64,000 nucleotides of DNA from Pelagibacteraceae bacterium AG-349-L17 (GTDB lineage Bacteria; Pseudomonadota; Alphaproteobacteria; Pelagibacterales; Pelagibacteraceae), in the NCBI GenBank assembly GCA_003278805.1, contig QCDC01000004.1, positions 29,299-93,298 on the forward strand, read 5' to 3'. Each line of letters opens with the position of its first letter. Positions within the stretch are counted from its first letter, which is position 1. The notes under the pieces were generated by a model. It had not been told where the DNA came from, did not search any database, and was given only the letters and a program-made list of their open reading frames with translations. The translations under genes and the position numbers were made by a program. Positions 43,167 to 54,290 of this stretch are shown one piece after another.

Positions 43167-44015
43167 ATGCTAAGAATATTTCCTTTCATATTTGTTCTTC
43201 TGTGGTCTTCAGCCTTCATAACAACTAAACCCATCATAGATAATAGTGATCCATTTGCTGCACTAGCTTTTAGATTTGCTTTAGTTGCTTTTGGTTTTTT
43301 TTTATTTTCTATTTATTCAAAACAAAAAATATTAGTTAGTAAAAAAAACTTTTTTGAATCTTTTTTTAGTGGAGTTCTTTTTCATGGTTTTTATCTAGGA
43401 GGTGTCTTTTATTCCATTTCAATAGGTATGCCTACAGGGATTGCGGCATTAATAGTAACTCTCCAACCAGTTCTTACAAATGCATTAAGTGGTCCAATCT
43501 TGAATGAAAAAGTGTCTACAAAACAATGGATAGGTGTTTTGTTGGGATTTGTTGGTGCAGGGCTTGTATTAGGTTTTGATATTGGTTCTAAAATACCTGC
43601 AGCAGGATTGATCGCAACAATAATAGCGTTATTAGCAATTACATTTTCAACTTTATGGCAAAAAAAATTGAGTAACAACTTGCCTTTGTTCACAAGTAAT
43701 ATGAATCAAGCTCTTGGTGGCTGTTTATTTCATTTGTTAATAATAATCTTTTTTGTTGATCCATATATTGATTTCTCACAAACATTTATTATTGCAATGA
43801 GTCATCAAATATTTTTAGTATCATTCGGTGCATTTACTATCTTAATGTATTTAATAAAACACAATTCAGCTAGCAAAACTGTTTCCATATTTTTTTTAAT
43901 CCCTGCTACATCTGCTTTTATGGCATGGCTTTTCTTAAATGAAAGTTTATCTAACTTAGACTTAATTGGATTTCTAATAACTTCTATAGGTGTTTATATT
44001 GCAACAAGAGATTGA
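43167..44015 (+). CDS. EamA/DMT family transporter
   Basis: A 282-residue protein with about ten helices in two EamA repeats (PIIDNSDPFAALAFRF in the first; LNEKVSTKQWIGVLLGFVGAGLV and LNESLSNLDLIGFLITSIGVYIA mark the paired ends). The family exports amino acids or metabolites; the substrate here is unknown. It converges with soxG with nine bases between stops. Confidence 0.85.
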   Translation: MLRIFPFIFVLLWSSAFITTKPIIDNSDPFAALAFRFALVAFGFFLFSIYSKQKILVSKKNFFESFFSGVLFHGFYLGGVFYSISIGMPTGIAALIVTLQPVLTNALSGPILNEKVSTKQWIGVLLGFVGAGLVLGFDIGSKIPAAGLIATIIALLAITFSTLWQKKLSNNLPLFTSNMNQALGGCLFHLLIIIFFVDPYIDFSQTFIIAMSHQIFLVSFGAFTILMYLIKHNSASKTVSIFFLIPATSAFMAWLFLNESLSNLDLIGFLITSIGVYIATRD

Positions 44016-44024
44016 AAATTAAAC

Positions 44025-44612
44025 TTATAAAGCCTCAAAACCAAACTCTAGAGATGCATCTGTAATAGAATGATATAAAGATTCTCCAAAACTTCTTAGA
44101 GCAAATAACCTCACTTTATTTGGATTTTCACCCAACCTATCAACAGTAAAAGCTATTCCATTATAAGTTGAGTTAATTGAATTATTTTTATCTAATGTAT
44201 CAAAGTTAAAAGGGCATCCCTTTTTTAAAACTTCTAACGTATCATTACCTTCAATTTCAATAATAGCTCTTGAATGTGATAAATCTGTTACAGCAAAGTC
44301 TGTATATTTAAATTTATCTGCTAAATCTTTTATTAAATCTTTTTTTGTTGAAACTAAAAACCAGTTTTTTGGTCCATTCCACAAAATCCTTGTAAGGTCA
44401 TTAAATACTACAGTTAAAGGTTCGTTTTTAAATTTTAAACCATCAATATCAATACCCTCAAATGAAACTGAAGAATTTTTGTACTGAACTATTTGAACAA
44501 TTAATAAATTTTTGATTTCAGATATTTTAAGTATTTCATTTTTATTTTTACCTTCATAATCTCCGAATTGACCTTTTGTATGAACATTTGATAAAGCTGA
44601 AATTAATATCAT
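44025..44612 (-). CDS. soxG: Sarcosine oxidase, gamma subunit
   Basis: A 195-residue GcvT-like small subunit: a [18 protein letters not shown] segment and [28 protein letters not shown] match the SoxG family, with a C-terminal [13 protein letters not shown]. It completes the heterotetramer SoxBDAG and is coupled to soxA by an ATGA overlap. SoxG binds SoxA's folate domain and has no cofactor of its own. Confidence 0.85.
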   Translation of the reverse strand: MILISALSNVHTKGQFGDYEGKNKNEILKISEIKNLLIVQIVQYKNSSVSFEGIDIDGLKFKNEPLTVVFNDLTRILWNGPKNWFLVSTKKDLIKDLADKFKYTDFAVTDLSHSRAIIEIEGNDTLEVLKKGCPFNFDTLDKNNSINSTYNGIAFTVDRLGENPNKVRLFALRSFGESLYHSITDASLEFGFEAL

Positions 44613-47605
44613 GATCTAACTCTTTCACCTTTTGGGTCTACATAATGTGATGAAACTATCTCAACTGGTATTACTTTGTTTTTAAGTGGCGACATCGCAA
44701 AAAGCTTTTGACCGATCATATTTTTTCCATCTTTCAAAATTGCCAAAGAAAAAGGATTATCATATTCAACACTCCAACAAGATGCAGAGATATGACCTAA
44801 TTTTGGATTTGGTAACGGTGCTTTATCATCTTTAACTAAGTGAGAGCCTTCTGGTATACTTGTTTGTTTATCTAATGGAACTACGCCCACTATTCTTTGT
44901 CTATCTTCAGCTATAAATGCAGATCTTTCTAATGATCTTTTTCCAATAAAATCTTTCTTTTTACTAACAAGACCTTCTAAGGCGTTGTCAAATGGAATTG
45001 TTCTACCATCCAGTTCTGATCCAGCAACATGTCCCATTTCAATTCTAAGAGTTGATAATGCTTCTGTTCCATATGGTTGAATGTTAAATTCCTCACCAAC
45101 TTCCATTATTTTTTCCCACATAAAATTTCCATAATCAGATTCAACATTTACTTCATAAGCAAGCTCTCCTGAAAATGAAATTCTAAATATTCTTGCTTTT
45201 GCACCAAATAAATCTTGCTCCATATAGCCCATAAAAGGTAAGCCTTCATTTGATACATCAGAGTTTGGAAATAATTTTTGTAATAAATCTCGAGATTTAG
45301 GTCCAGCTATAGCTGCTCCAGCCCACTGTTCTGTAGTTGAAACTACATTCACATTTAATTCAGGCCAAACTAATTGCAAATAATATTCTAAATGAGAGAG
45401 AACGTTTGCTGCCTGAGCTGTTGTCGTCGTCATATGATAATGATTTTCAGAAATTCTTGTAGTTGTTCCGTCATCCATTACAATTCCATCTTCTCTTAAC
45501 ATTAAACCATATCTTGCTTTACCAACTGGTAGCTTAAGCCACGCATTAGTATAAACTCTATTTAATAACTCCGCTGCATCTGGTCCTTTAATATCTATTT
45601 TACCTAATGTAGTTACATCACAAACACCTACATTTGTTCTTACATTTTTAGCCTCTCTTTTAGATGCCTCGAATAAATTTTCATTTCCTCTTTTATAATA
45701 CCGAGGTCTCAACCAAACACCTGCATCAACAAAAACTGCATTATTTTTTTCATGCCATGAATGCATTGGAGATTTTCTTGTTGGTTTTGAATGTTTTCCA
45801 ACCTCTCTTCCAACAATTGCTCCAATAGAAACAGGAGTGTATGGGGGTCTAAAAGTTGTATGACCTACTGCAGGAACTACTTTGTTTTCAATTTCTGATA
45901 CTAGTTGCAATCCGTTTAAATTACTTGTTTTTCCTTGGTCTGTTGCCATACCTAAAGTGGTATATCTTTTAACGTGTTCAATTGATCGATATCCTTCTCT
46001 TAAAGCTATTTCTATATCAGATACTGCTACATCATTTTGGAAATCTAAAAACCTTTTATAATTTTTACCTTTCGGCAATGGAACGCACCAGAACTTATCA
46101 TGTTGAGAAGATTTCTTTTCAACAACATTTGGAATAGCTATCTTATTATCATTTTCAGTAATTTTTTTTGATAATTCACTTCCTGCTGTAAATGAAGTTT
46201 TTAAAGTTTCCTCTAGTGAAAATATTCCATTAGCTGCACCTAAAGTAATTTCATTTTGTTTTGATTGTCCTGGAACAAATGCATCAATTTCTTCTTTAAA
46301 CTTTGTTTTATTTCCTGATTGTGAGGCTAAATGAATAGTTGGTGTCCAAAAGCCTGAAACGCAAATACAATCACATTGTATATACTCTATTTTACCAAGT
46401 TGTTTTTTGTCTTCAGAAATGCTCGCAATATCTGCAGATTTTACTTTTTTGTATCCTTGTGCTGCAACAACAACATATGAATTTTTAATATTAATTCCTA
46501 AATTTTTTGCCTCATCAATTATTTCTGACTCAGGATTTTTTCTTGAGTCTAAAACAACTGGATCTACTCCATGCTTTTTAAATTCAATTGCTGTTTCGTA
46601 TCCACTGTCATTATTTGTAAACACTAGTGGTTTTCTTCCAACTAAAACACCATATACTTTTAAATATTCTTTAGCAGCTGAAGAGAGCATAACTCCTGGT
46701 GTATCATTATTTCCAAAAACTATTGGTCTTTCAATTGATCCTGAGGAAATCAAAACTTCTTTTGCACGAATGTACCATAGTCTTTTATTAGGGTGATATT
46801 TTTTAGTTGTAGGTAAATGATCGCTAACTTTTTCCGACATAACAAGCATGTTGTGATCATAATATCCAAAAATTTGAGATCTATTTTTAACAACAACATT
46901 TGGCATTGTTTTTAGTTCTGCAATTATCCCCTCAGCCCAATCTTTTCCTGATTGATTGCCAATATTGACATCACTTGATAGTAAAGATCCGCCAAATCTT
47001 GGTTTATCTTCAGCCAGAATAACTTTGGCTCCATTTTTTGCTGCAGCATATGCGCTAGCTAATCCTGAGGGTCCTGAGCCTGCAATTAATAAATCACAAT
47101 ATTCATATTTATGTTCATATCTTTCTTTATCATGTTTAATTGAAGCTACACCTAAACCAGCTGCTTTTCTAATAAATGGCTCATAAATTTGATACCAAAA
47201 ACTTTTAGGCCACATAAAAGTTTTGTAATAAAAGCCTGCTGGTAAAAAAATTCTCAAAAAATTATTGATTGCACCTATATCAAAATTAACACTTGGCCAA
47301 CAATTAACACTTTTTGCCTCTAAACCCTCAAATAACTCCTGCTCAGTGGCTTTAATATTGGGTTCTGTTTCACCATTTCTATAAAGTTGTACAACTGCAT
47401 AGGGTTCATCTACCCCAGCTCCAAAGAAACCTCTGGGTCTGTGATATTTAAAACTTCTTCCTACTAAATGAACTCCATTTGCTAATAAAGCTGAAGCTAA
47501 TGTGTCACCCTCATAACCAAAGTAAGTTTTACCATTAAACTTAAAAGATAATTTTTTATCTCTATTTATTAACCCGCTATTTTCAATTCTAAAAGCTTGA
47601 GTCAT
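44609..47605 (-). CDS. soxA: Sarcosine oxidase, alpha subunit
   Basis: A 998-residue SoxA. The N-terminal 2Fe-2S-ferredoxin-like Fer2_4 region contains [34 protein letters not shown] is the FAD/NAD domain; the C-terminal third is a GcvT domain ([38 protein letters not shown]). It oxidises sarcosine to glycine, with the methyl carbon going to THF as methylene-THF and electrons ending in H2O2. The start shares a base with soxD. Length is the family's usual. Confidence 0.93.
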   Translation of the reverse strand: MTQAFRIENSGLINRDKKLSFKFNGKTYFGYEGDTLASALLANGVHLVGRSFKYHRPRGFFGAGVDEPYAVVQLYRNGETEPNIKATEQELFEGLEAKSVNCWPSVNFDIGAINNFLRIFLPAGFYYKTFMWPKSFWYQIYEPFIRKAAGLGVASIKHDKERYEHKYEYCDLLIAGSGPSGLASAYAAAKNGAKVILAEDKPRFGGSLLSSDVNIGNQSGKDWAEGIIAELKTMPNVVVKNRSQIFGYYDHNMLVMSEKVSDHLPTTKKYHPNKRLWYIRAKEVLISSGSIERPIVFGNNDTPGVMLSSAAKEYLKVYGVLVGRKPLVFTNNDSGYETAIEFKKHGVDPVVLDSRKNPESEIIDEAKNLGINIKNSYVVVAAQGYKKVKSADIASISEDKKQLGKIEYIQCDCICVSGFWTPTIHLASQSGNKTKFKEEIDAFVPGQSKQNEITLGAANGIFSLEETLKTSFTAGSELSKKITENDNKIAIPNVVEKKSSQHDKFWCVPLPKGKNYKRFLDFQNDVAVSDIEIALREGYRSIEHVKRYTTLGMATDQGKTSNLNGLQLVSEIENKVVPAVGHTTFRPPYTPVSIGAIVGREVGKHSKPTRKSPMHSWHEKNNAVFVDAGVWLRPRYYKRGNENLFEASKREAKNVRTNVGVCDVTTLGKIDIKGPDAAELLNRVYTNAWLKLPVGKARYGLMLREDGIVMDDGTTTRISENHYHMTTTTAQAANVLSHLEYYLQLVWPELNVNVVSTTEQWAGAAIAGPKSRDLLQKLFPNSDVSNEGLPFMGYMEQDLFGAKARIFRISFSGELAYEVNVESDYGNFMWEKIMEVGEEFNIQPYGTEALSTLRIEMGHVAGSELDGRTIPFDNALEGLVSKKKDFIGKRSLERSAFIAEDRQRIVGVVPLDKQTSIPEGSHLVKDDKAPLPNPKLGHISASCWSVEYDNPFSLAILKDGKNMIGQKLFAMSPLKNKVIPVEIVSSHYVDPKGERVRS

Positions 47606-47874
47606 TAAGCAACTTCCTCATCAGCTTTAAAAGTTCTGAAAATTTCATGGGTTGCTGTATCTCTCTCAACTTTAATCCATTGCCTACATCCAGAAATATG
47701 TTGCCATAGCTCTAAATGCTTACCTCTTAAACTTTTTCTATTATAAACAAAATTATCCCATTCTTGATCAGAAACTTCTTTATTAAGTTCTGGTCTTTTA
47801 ACACTTGCATCGCCACCATATGAAAATTCATTTTGAGATCTCATTCCACAGTGTGGGCAATTTATGTAAAGCAT
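47605..47874 (-). CDS. soxD: Sarcosine oxidase, delta subunit
   Basis: An 89-residue SoxD with its zinc site: CPHCG near residue 6 and GCRQW with HISGCRQW near residue 65. It is a structural subunit of heterotetrameric sarcosine oxidase. It fits tightly between soxB and soxA. Confidence 0.93.
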   Translation of the reverse strand: MLYINCPHCGMRSQNEFSYGGDASVKRPELNKEVSDQEWDNFVYNRKSLRGKHLELWQHISGCRQWIKVERDTATHEIFRTFKADEEVA

Positions 47875-49134
47875 TTAAGATATCCAGGTTTTTGTTCCTA
47901 GTCCCTTTTCATCAATTAAATGGCCTGTATTAAATCTATTTAAACTATAACCAGCGTTTAATTCGTGAACTCTATCTTGTGCAATTGTGTGTGCAAATGT
48001 CCAACCTGATGCAGGTGTAGCTTTAAATCCTCCATAACACCATCCGCAATTTAAATACAATCCTTCAATATGAGTTTTGTCAATAATTGGAGAACCGTCC
48101 ATTGACATATCCATAATACCACCCCAGGTTCTCAACATTTTTAATTTGCTTAAAAATGGCATCATTGCAATCCCTTCTGTCAATACATGTTGTAGAGTTG
48201 GTAAGTTTCCTCTTTGTGCATAACTATTGTATCCATCTAAATCTCCACCCATTACCATTTCACCTTTATCTGACTGACTCACATAAAAATGACCAGCGCC
48301 AAATGTAACTACATTATCCAGAACTGGTTTAATTGGTTCAGAAACACATGCTTGAAGCAAATGAGTTTCAATTGGTAAAGTCATATTTAATTTTTCAGCT
48401 AATATATTTGTGCTTCCTGCAACACATAAACCAACTTTTTTTGCTTTGATATTTCCACGTGAAGTTCTAATGCCATTTATTTTTCCAGCTGAAACATCAA
48501 ATCCAATTACTTCACAATTCTGAATAATATCTACCCCCATTGAATCTGCCTGACGAGCATAACCCCATGCAACAGCATCATGTCTTGCTGTACCTGCACT
48601 TGGTTGCATCAAACCACCAAAAATTGGAAATCTTACGTTGTCAGAAAAATCTGCCATTGGAATAATTTCTTTAACTTGCTCTCTATTTAAAAGAACTGCA
48701 TCTATTCCGTTTAATCTCATAGAATTTCCTCTTCTTGCATAAGCATTCATTTGAGCATCTGAATGAGCAAGATTAATAATTCCCCTTGGAGAAAACATCA
48801 CATTATAGTTTAGGTCCTGACTCATCTTTCTCCATAAATCCATTCCAAACTCACTGAATAAACCATTTTCGTCATGCATATAATTAGATCTAATAATTGT
48901 AGTGTTACGTCCTACATTTCCTCCTCCAATCCATCCTTTTTCGATTATTGCAACTTTTGTAATGTTATGTTCTTTAGCAAGATAATACGCTGTAGCTAAA
49001 CCATGGCCTCCACCACCTATAATTACAACATCATATTCTTCCTTAGGTGTTGGATCTTTCCAAGCCAAATCCCAATTTTCATGGTTTGAAAAAGCGTTTT
49101 TAACAAGGTTAAATATAGAATACTTTTGCATCAA
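47875..49134 (-). CDS. soxB: Sarcosine oxidase, beta subunit
   Basis: A 419-residue DAO-type flavoprotein: DVVIIGGGGHGLATAYYLA binds FAD, GWIGGGNVGRNTTIIRSNY follows, and the TARHDAVAWGYAR histidine is in place for the covalent FMN of heterotetrameric sarcosine oxidase. It oxidises sarcosine to glycine and formaldehyde equivalents, which SoxA captures on THF. First gene of soxBDAG; it is divergent to fhs, so C1 release and C1-THF use start from one promoter region. Confidence 0.93.
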   Translation of the reverse strand: MMQKYSIFNLVKNAFSNHENWDLAWKDPTPKEEYDVVIIGGGGHGLATAYYLAKEHNITKVAIIEKGWIGGGNVGRNTTIIRSNYMHDENGLFSEFGMDLWRKMSQDLNYNVMFSPRGIINLAHSDAQMNAYARRGNSMRLNGIDAVLLNREQVKEIIPMADFSDNVRFPIFGGLMQPSAGTARHDAVAWGYARQADSMGVDIIQNCEVIGFDVSAGKINGIRTSRGNIKAKKVGLCVAGSTNILAEKLNMTLPIETHLLQACVSEPIKPVLDNVVTFGAGHFYVSQSDKGEMVMGGDLDGYNSYAQRGNLPTLQHVLTEGIAMMPFLSKLKMLRTWGGIMDMSMDGSPIIDKTHIEGLYLNCGWCYGGFKATPASGWTFAHTIAQDRVHELNAGYSLNRFNTGHLIDEKGLGTKTWIS

Positions 49135-49259
49135 TTAATTTTATAACAATCAATTTAAATAGTGCTTATTTTTTTTATATATATTTTTTAGAAGTTTCCA
49201 AATATCTCAAAAAAGGATAAGAAGTCACAGGTAAACGTTTTTAATTTAAAGGATTATTC

Positions 49260-50942
49260 ATGAGTGATGTAAAATCAGACATTCAAATAGCTCGAGAAGC
49301 TAAGATGCAACCAATAAAAGATATTCTTTCTAAGGTTGGTGTCCCCGATGAAAATTTTGCTTTTAGTCCAATGGGTAGACATATAGCCAAAATAAATTTG
49401 GAATATTTAAATACTCTTAAAAAAGAAAATGGTAAATTAATTTTAGTTACAGCAATCACTCCCACTCCTGCTGGGGAGGGTAAAACAACAACTTCGGTTG
49501 GTTTAAATGACGGTTTAAATAAAATTGGAAAAAAATCTATTGTTTGTTTAAGAGAACCAAGTCTTGGTCCATCATTTGGAATGAAGGGTGGAGCTGCTGG
49601 TGGTGGTTATGCCCAAGTAGTACCAATGGAACAAATCAATCTTCATTTTACAGGTGACTTTCATGCTATTACATCTGCTCATAATTTATTATCTGCATTA
49701 ATTGATAATCATATCTATTGGGGCAACAAACTTAAAATTGATGTTAGAAGAGTTGTTTGGAGAAGGGTAATGGATATGAATGATAGATCTTTAAGATCTA
49801 TTATTGTTGATCTTGGAGGAGTAGCAAATGGTTACCCAAGGCAAGATAGTTTCGATATTACAGTTGCATCTGAACTAATGGCTATTTTTTGTTTAGCAAC
49901 AGATCTAAAAGATTTGGAAAACAGAATTGGAAATATTACAATTGGTTATACTAGAGATAGGCAAGCAATTTATGCAAAAGATTTAAATGCTCAAGGTCCA
50001 ATGACAGTTTTACTTAAAGAGGCAATAAGACCAAATGTAACTCAAACTTTAGAAAACAATCCTGCAATAATTCATGGTGGCCCTTTTGCAAATATTGCTC
50101 ATGGATGTAATTCAGTAATTGCAACTAAAGCAGGACTTAAATTAGCTGACTATGTTGTAACAGAGGCAGGATTTGGAGCTGATTTAGGAGCTGAAAAATT
50201 TTTAGATATTAAGTGCAGAAAATCTAATTTAAAACCAGATTGCGTAGTTATTGTAGCAACAATAAGAGCACTAAAAATGCATGGAGGTGTTGCTAAAGAA
50301 GATTTAAAAAAAGAAAATGTATCAGCACTAAAAGAGGGAATGGTAAATTTACGTAGACATGTAAATAACATTAGAAAATTTGGATTACCTGTTACTGTTG
50401 CAGTAAATCATTTTATTACTGATACAGAAGATGAAATGAAAACATTGTTAGATTTTTGTGAAACTCAAGGAGTGAAAGCTTCTAAATGTACTCATTGGTC
50501 AAATGGAAGTGAGGGAACTGTTGAACTGGCTAAAAATGTTATAGAAATTTGTGAAGATAAAAAAGACACATTTAAATTTTTATATGAAGATGATCTTCCA
50601 TTATTCAAAAAAATAGAAAAAATTGCGCAAGAAATTTATAGCGCCTCTGAAGTGGTAGCAGATACAAAAGTTAGACAACAATTAAAAGATTTTGAAGAAA
50701 AGGGTTATGGTAAGTTACCTGTTTGTATTGCGAAAACTCAATACAGTTTTTCAACTGATCCAAATTTAAAAGGTGCACCCACAGGTCATGTTTTACCTGT
50801 AAGAGAGGTAAGACTTTCCTCTGGTGCTGAATTTATAGTTGTTGTGTGCGGAGAAATTATGACAATGCCAGGACTTCCAAGGGTTCCTGCAGCTGACTCT
50901 ATAAAATTAAATGACAAAGGTGAAATAGAAGGTTTATTCTAA
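49260..50942 (+). CDS. fhs: Formate-tetrahydrofolate ligase
   Basis: A 560-residue FTHFS. The N-terminal [14 protein letters not shown], the ATP site [16 protein letters not shown] and [20 protein letters not shown], and [19 protein letters not shown] are invariant in the family. It interconverts formate and 10-formyl-THF. With SoxBDAG and DMGDH supplying methylene-THF it can run in reverse to give formate and ATP, as proposed for SAR11 C1 oxidation. A ribosome site AAAGGA lies just upstream. It converges with the GATase gene with a 9-base overlap. Confidence 0.95.
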   Translation: MSDVKSDIQIAREAKMQPIKDILSKVGVPDENFAFSPMGRHIAKINLEYLNTLKKENGKLILVTAITPTPAGEGKTTTSVGLNDGLNKIGKKSIVCLREPSLGPSFGMKGGAAGGGYAQVVPMEQINLHFTGDFHAITSAHNLLSALIDNHIYWGNKLKIDVRRVVWRRVMDMNDRSLRSIIVDLGGVANGYPRQDSFDITVASELMAIFCLATDLKDLENRIGNITIGYTRDRQAIYAKDLNAQGPMTVLLKEAIRPNVTQTLENNPAIIHGGPFANIAHGCNSVIATKAGLKLADYVVTEAGFGADLGAEKFLDIKCRKSNLKPDCVVIVATIRALKMHGGVAKEDLKKENVSALKEGMVNLRRHVNNIRKFGLPVTVAVNHFITDTEDEMKTLLDFCETQGVKASKCTHWSNGSEGTVELAKNVIEICEDKKDTFKFLYEDDLPLFKKIEKIAQEIYSASEVVADTKVRQQLKDFEEKGYGKLPVCIAKTQYSFSTDPNLKGAPTGHVLPVREVRLSSGAEFIVVVCGEIMTMPGLPRVPAADSIKLNDKGEIEGLF

Positions 50943-51722
50943 ATTTAAATAGTCTAACCAGTTCTCTAATTCTCTCATTCTAGAAACTTTGTCTAATTTA
51001 TTATTTTCAGTTTCTATGTGTTTAATGTGGTTATTTATTTCATTTTCATCTTTAAAAGCACCTTTTTCTAAAAGTCTTTTTTTTCTAAAAATAATCAAAT
51101 TAATCATTTTATTATAAGTAATCTCAGGATGATATTGAAGTCCCCATATATTGCATTTACCAACTTTAAAATTTATTCCTTGAACGTTATTTATTGAGTT
51201 TGAGGCTAATAAAATTGAATTTTCTGGCATTGTTACTACTTCGTCAAAATTAAATGCAGGTGTATTAAATTTTTTATCTTTATTTTTATAAAGTGGGTGA
51301 TTTAAACCTTTTTCATTAATTTCTATATTTGATGCAATCCCTCTATGAGATCCTTTTGTCGCTTTTTTTACTTCTCCTCCTGCCGCGGTCACAGCGACCT
51401 GCATGCCCCAACAAATTGCCAGAATTTTTTTAATTTTTTTCTGACACTCTTTCATGAAATCAATTTGTCTTTTTATTTCTGGTGTGTTGTTATAAATATT
51501 TAAACTGCTTCCGCCCCAAATAAGGCCATCGTAGCTTTCAAGTGCATCAATATTCTTATCGATATTTTCATCTGAAGAAGGATTAACCACGTGGGTTTCT
51601 AATTTATCTGTGAAATACGCTAAACTATCTTTAAGGCTTTCTGTGTGTGTTTGAATACCAGCTACAGAAAAACTTTGATTTTCTTCTCGTAAGTTTCCTT
51701 CTACTATCAAAATTTTTTTCAT
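50934..51722 (-). CDS. Class I glutamine amidotransferase-like protein
   Basis: A 262-residue stand-alone GATase1 domain with nucleophile C104 in [15 protein letters not shown] and the His-Glu pair in [10 protein letters not shown]. It resembles the GMP synthase-type glutaminase group often called YebA/GuaA-N-like. The C-terminal 60 residues are an extra charged helical tail. The start overlaps the Fe-alcohol dehydrogenase stop by one base, so the two genes are one unit. Possible substrates are gamma-glutamyl amides; unproven. Confidence 0.8.
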   Translation of the reverse strand: MKKILIVEGNLREENQSFSVAGIQTHTESLKDSLAYFTDKLETHVVNPSSDENIDKNIDALESYDGLIWGGSSLNIYNNTPEIKRQIDFMKECQKKIKKILAICWGMQVAVTAAGGEVKKATKGSHRGIASNIEINEKGLNHPLYKNKDKKFNTPAFNFDEVVTMPENSILLASNSINNVQGINFKVGKCNIWGLQYHPEITYNKMINLIIFRKKRLLEKGAFKDENEINNHIKHIETENNKLDKVSRMRELENWLDYLNLE

Positions 51723-52879
51723 TAAAATAATTCTCCAGAAATGCTTTTTATATATATTTCTTTTAGATCACTTTGACTTAATTTTTTGGGATTTCCTCCA
51801 GTTGATGGGTCTTTAAATGCCATTAAAGAAAGTTCATCTAAATCAATATTATTACAATCCATTACATCTGACAATTTATGTGGAATATTTAAATTTTTTC
51901 TTAATTCTAAAATCCAATTTAAAAAACTATCAAAATTTTTATTTAAATTAAGATAATCACAAATCGATATTATTTTATTTTCGATTGAAGGTTTATTAAA
52001 TGTTAAAACATAAGGCATAAATATTGCGTTTGATAAGCCGTGGTGAACATTAAATTTACCGTTTACTGGGTGGCTCAATGAATGAATTGCTCCCAGTCCT
52101 TTCTGAAATGCAGTCGAGCCCATTGAAGCAGCTGAAAGTAAATCCATTCTAGCGTTAACATCTTTTCCATTTATAAATGCTTTAATTAATGAATTTTTAA
52201 TTAATTTCATTCCTTCTATTGCCATACCATCAGCCATTGGATGATATCCTGGTGCACAAAACGCTTCTAAATTATGTGCAAGTGCATCCATTCCTGTTGC
52301 TGCTGTTAATCTTGGAGATAAATCTAATGTAAGTAAAGGATCTAAAATAACAATCGAAGGTAACATTTTTGGGTGAAAAATAATTTTTTTTGCACCTGTT
52401 TCTTTATTTATAATTGCAGATGCTCTACCTGTTTCAGATCCTGTTCCAGCGGTGGTTGGAACTGCAATAATTTTTGAAATTTTGGAACTATCTGCTCTTG
52501 TCCAGTAATCACCAATATCTTCGAAATCCCATAACGGTCGAGATTGATTACACATAAATGCTATAGCTTTTCCAACATCTAAACCACTTCCGCCTCCTAA
52601 AGCTATTACACCATCACAGTCGGAGGTATTATAAACTTTAACTCCTTCCTCTACATTTTCTCCAATTGGATTTCCCGTAAAATTAGAAAAGATAGCTAAA
52701 TTTTCAAAACTTTTTTTTAATCTTAATATTATATTTTTTATTAAATCTAAGTTAACTAAATCCTTGTCTGTTACAAATAATGGATTTGAAATATTTAACT
52801 CTTTACAGGCTAAGAGTAAATCTTCAATTCTATTTTCTCCTATCCACATAGTGGTTGGATAATTCCACTTAATACCCAT
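51722..52879 (-). CDS. Iron-containing (group III) alcohol dehydrogenase
   Basis: A 385-residue group III ADH: nucleotide motif GVIALGGGSGLDVGKAIAF, AVPTTAGTGSETGRASA, and metal-ligand regions GMDALAHNLEAF, GAIHSLSHPVN and VHHGLSNAIFMP. It uses Fe(II) or another divalent metal with NAD(P). Small alcohols and aldehydes are typical substrates; in SAR11 it may act on methanol, formaldehyde or other C1/C2 alcohols, but that is inference. It is divergent to tmm. Confidence 0.88.
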   Translation of the reverse strand: MGIKWNYPTTMWIGENRIEDLLLACKELNISNPLFVTDKDLVNLDLIKNIILRLKKSFENLAIFSNFTGNPIGENVEEGVKVYNTSDCDGVIALGGGSGLDVGKAIAFMCNQSRPLWDFEDIGDYWTRADSSKISKIIAVPTTAGTGSETGRASAIINKETGAKKIIFHPKMLPSIVILDPLLTLDLSPRLTAATGMDALAHNLEAFCAPGYHPMADGMAIEGMKLIKNSLIKAFINGKDVNARMDLLSAASMGSTAFQKGLGAIHSLSHPVNGKFNVHHGLSNAIFMPYVLTFNKPSIENKIISICDYLNLNKNFDSFLNWILELRKNLNIPHKLSDVMDCNNIDLDELSLMAFKDPSTGGNPKKLSQSDLKEIYIKSISGELF

Positions 52880-52954
52880 AAAAATATAATTTTATTTTTT
52901 TAAAAATTGTTAGTAAGATATATTTATAAATTTATTAATGATAGGAAAAATTCT

Positions 52955-54286
52955 ATGTCAAAAGTAGCAATCATAGGCGCTGGTCCATGTGGACTTTCAA
53001 TTTTAAGAGCATTTGAGCATTTAGAAAAAAAAGGAGAAAAAATTCCTGAAATAGTTTGCTTTGAAAAACAAGAAAGTTGGGGTGGTTTATGGAACTACAA
53101 CTGGAGAACTGGTTCAGATCAATATGGAGATCCTGTGCCTAACAGTATGTACAGATACTTATGGTCTAATGGACCTAAAGAGTGTTTAGAATTTGCTGAT
53201 TATTCTTTTGATGAACATTTTGGAAAACCAATTCCCTCTTTTCCTCCAAGAGAAGTGCTGCAAGATTATATTTTAGGAAGAGTGAGCAAAGGAAATATAA
53301 AAAGTAAGATTAAATTTAATACAAGAGTTACAAATACTGTTTATATAAATAATAAGTTTGAAATTAGCTACCAGGACAAAGTAAATAATAAAATTTTAAA
53401 TGATACATTTGATTATGTGGTGATCTCTACGGGTCATTTTTCTGTGCCTTTTATTCCTGAATACGTGGGAATGAATTCTTTCCCGGGAAGAATAATGCAC
53501 TCACATGATTTTAGAGATGCTGAGGAATTCAGAGGGAAAAATGTTATTGTTCTCGGTAGCAGTTATTCTGCTGAAGACGTGGCTCTTCAATGTAATAAGT
53601 ATGGTGCTAAAAGTGTAACTATTGGATACAGGCATAACCCAATGGGATTTAAATGGCCTAAGGGTATGAAAGAAGTTCATTATTTAGATAGATTAGAGGG
53701 AAAAAAAGCAATATTTAAAGATGGAACAGAGCAAGATGCTGATGTAATTATTTTGTGTACAGGCTATCTTCATCATTTCCCATTTTTAGATGAAAGTTTA
53801 AAATTAAAAACACATAACAGATTATATCCGCCAAAACTTTACAAAGGAGTTGTTTGGCAAAATAATCATAAACTTTTATACCTAGGTATGCAGGACCAAT
53901 TTCATACATTTAACATGTTTGACTGTCAGGGATGGTATGCAAGAGATGTGATAATGGGGAAAATCAAAATGCCTAGTGATGAAGAAATAGATAAAGACAT
54001 AAATAAATGGGTTTCAATGGAAGAAAAATTAGAAAATCCTGATCAAATGATTGATTTTCAAACAGAATATACCAAGGAGCTTCATGATATGTCTGATTAT
54101 CCTAAAATAGATTTTGAATTAATTAGAAAACATTTTAAAGAATGGGAACATCATAAAGTAGAAGACATTCTAACTTATAGAAATAAATCCTTTTCGTCTC
54201 CTGTAACTGGATCTGTTGCACCAATCCATCACACACCTTGGGAAAAAGCGATGGATGATTCAATGGAAACTTTTTTAAACAAATAA
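52955..54286 (+). CDS. tmm: Trimethylamine monooxygenase (flavin monooxygenase)
   Basis: A 443-residue bacterial FMO. FAD motif VAIIGAGPCGLSILRA at the N-terminus, FMO signature FPGRIMHSHDF near residue 173, NADPH motif VLGSSYSAEDVAL, and ILCTGYLHHFPF toward the C-terminus agree in order and spacing with Tmm. It oxidises trimethylamine to TMAO using NADPH and O2. I start at ATG 52955 after AGGAAAA; an earlier in-frame ATG adds 16 residues that are not conserved in type. Tdm, the next enzyme, lies 8 kb downstream but is broken. Confidence 0.88.
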   Translation: MSKVAIIGAGPCGLSILRAFEHLEKKGEKIPEIVCFEKQESWGGLWNYNWRTGSDQYGDPVPNSMYRYLWSNGPKECLEFADYSFDEHFGKPIPSFPPREVLQDYILGRVSKGNIKSKIKFNTRVTNTVYINNKFEISYQDKVNNKILNDTFDYVVISTGHFSVPFIPEYVGMNSFPGRIMHSHDFRDAEEFRGKNVIVLGSSYSAEDVALQCNKYGAKSVTIGYRHNPMGFKWPKGMKEVHYLDRLEGKKAIFKDGTEQDADVIILCTGYLHHFPFLDESLKLKTHNRLYPPKLYKGVVWQNNHKLLYLGMQDQFHTFNMFDCQGWYARDVIMGKIKMPSDEEIDKDINKWVSMEEKLENPDQMIDFQTEYTKELHDMSDYPKIDFELIRKHFKEWEHHKVEDILTYRNKSFSSPVTGSVAPIHHTPWEKAMDDSMETFLNK

Positions 54287-54290
54287 AAAT

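Noticed and set aside
46407..46796. Plus-strand open frame inside soxA
   Set aside because: Antisense shadow of a conserved gene.
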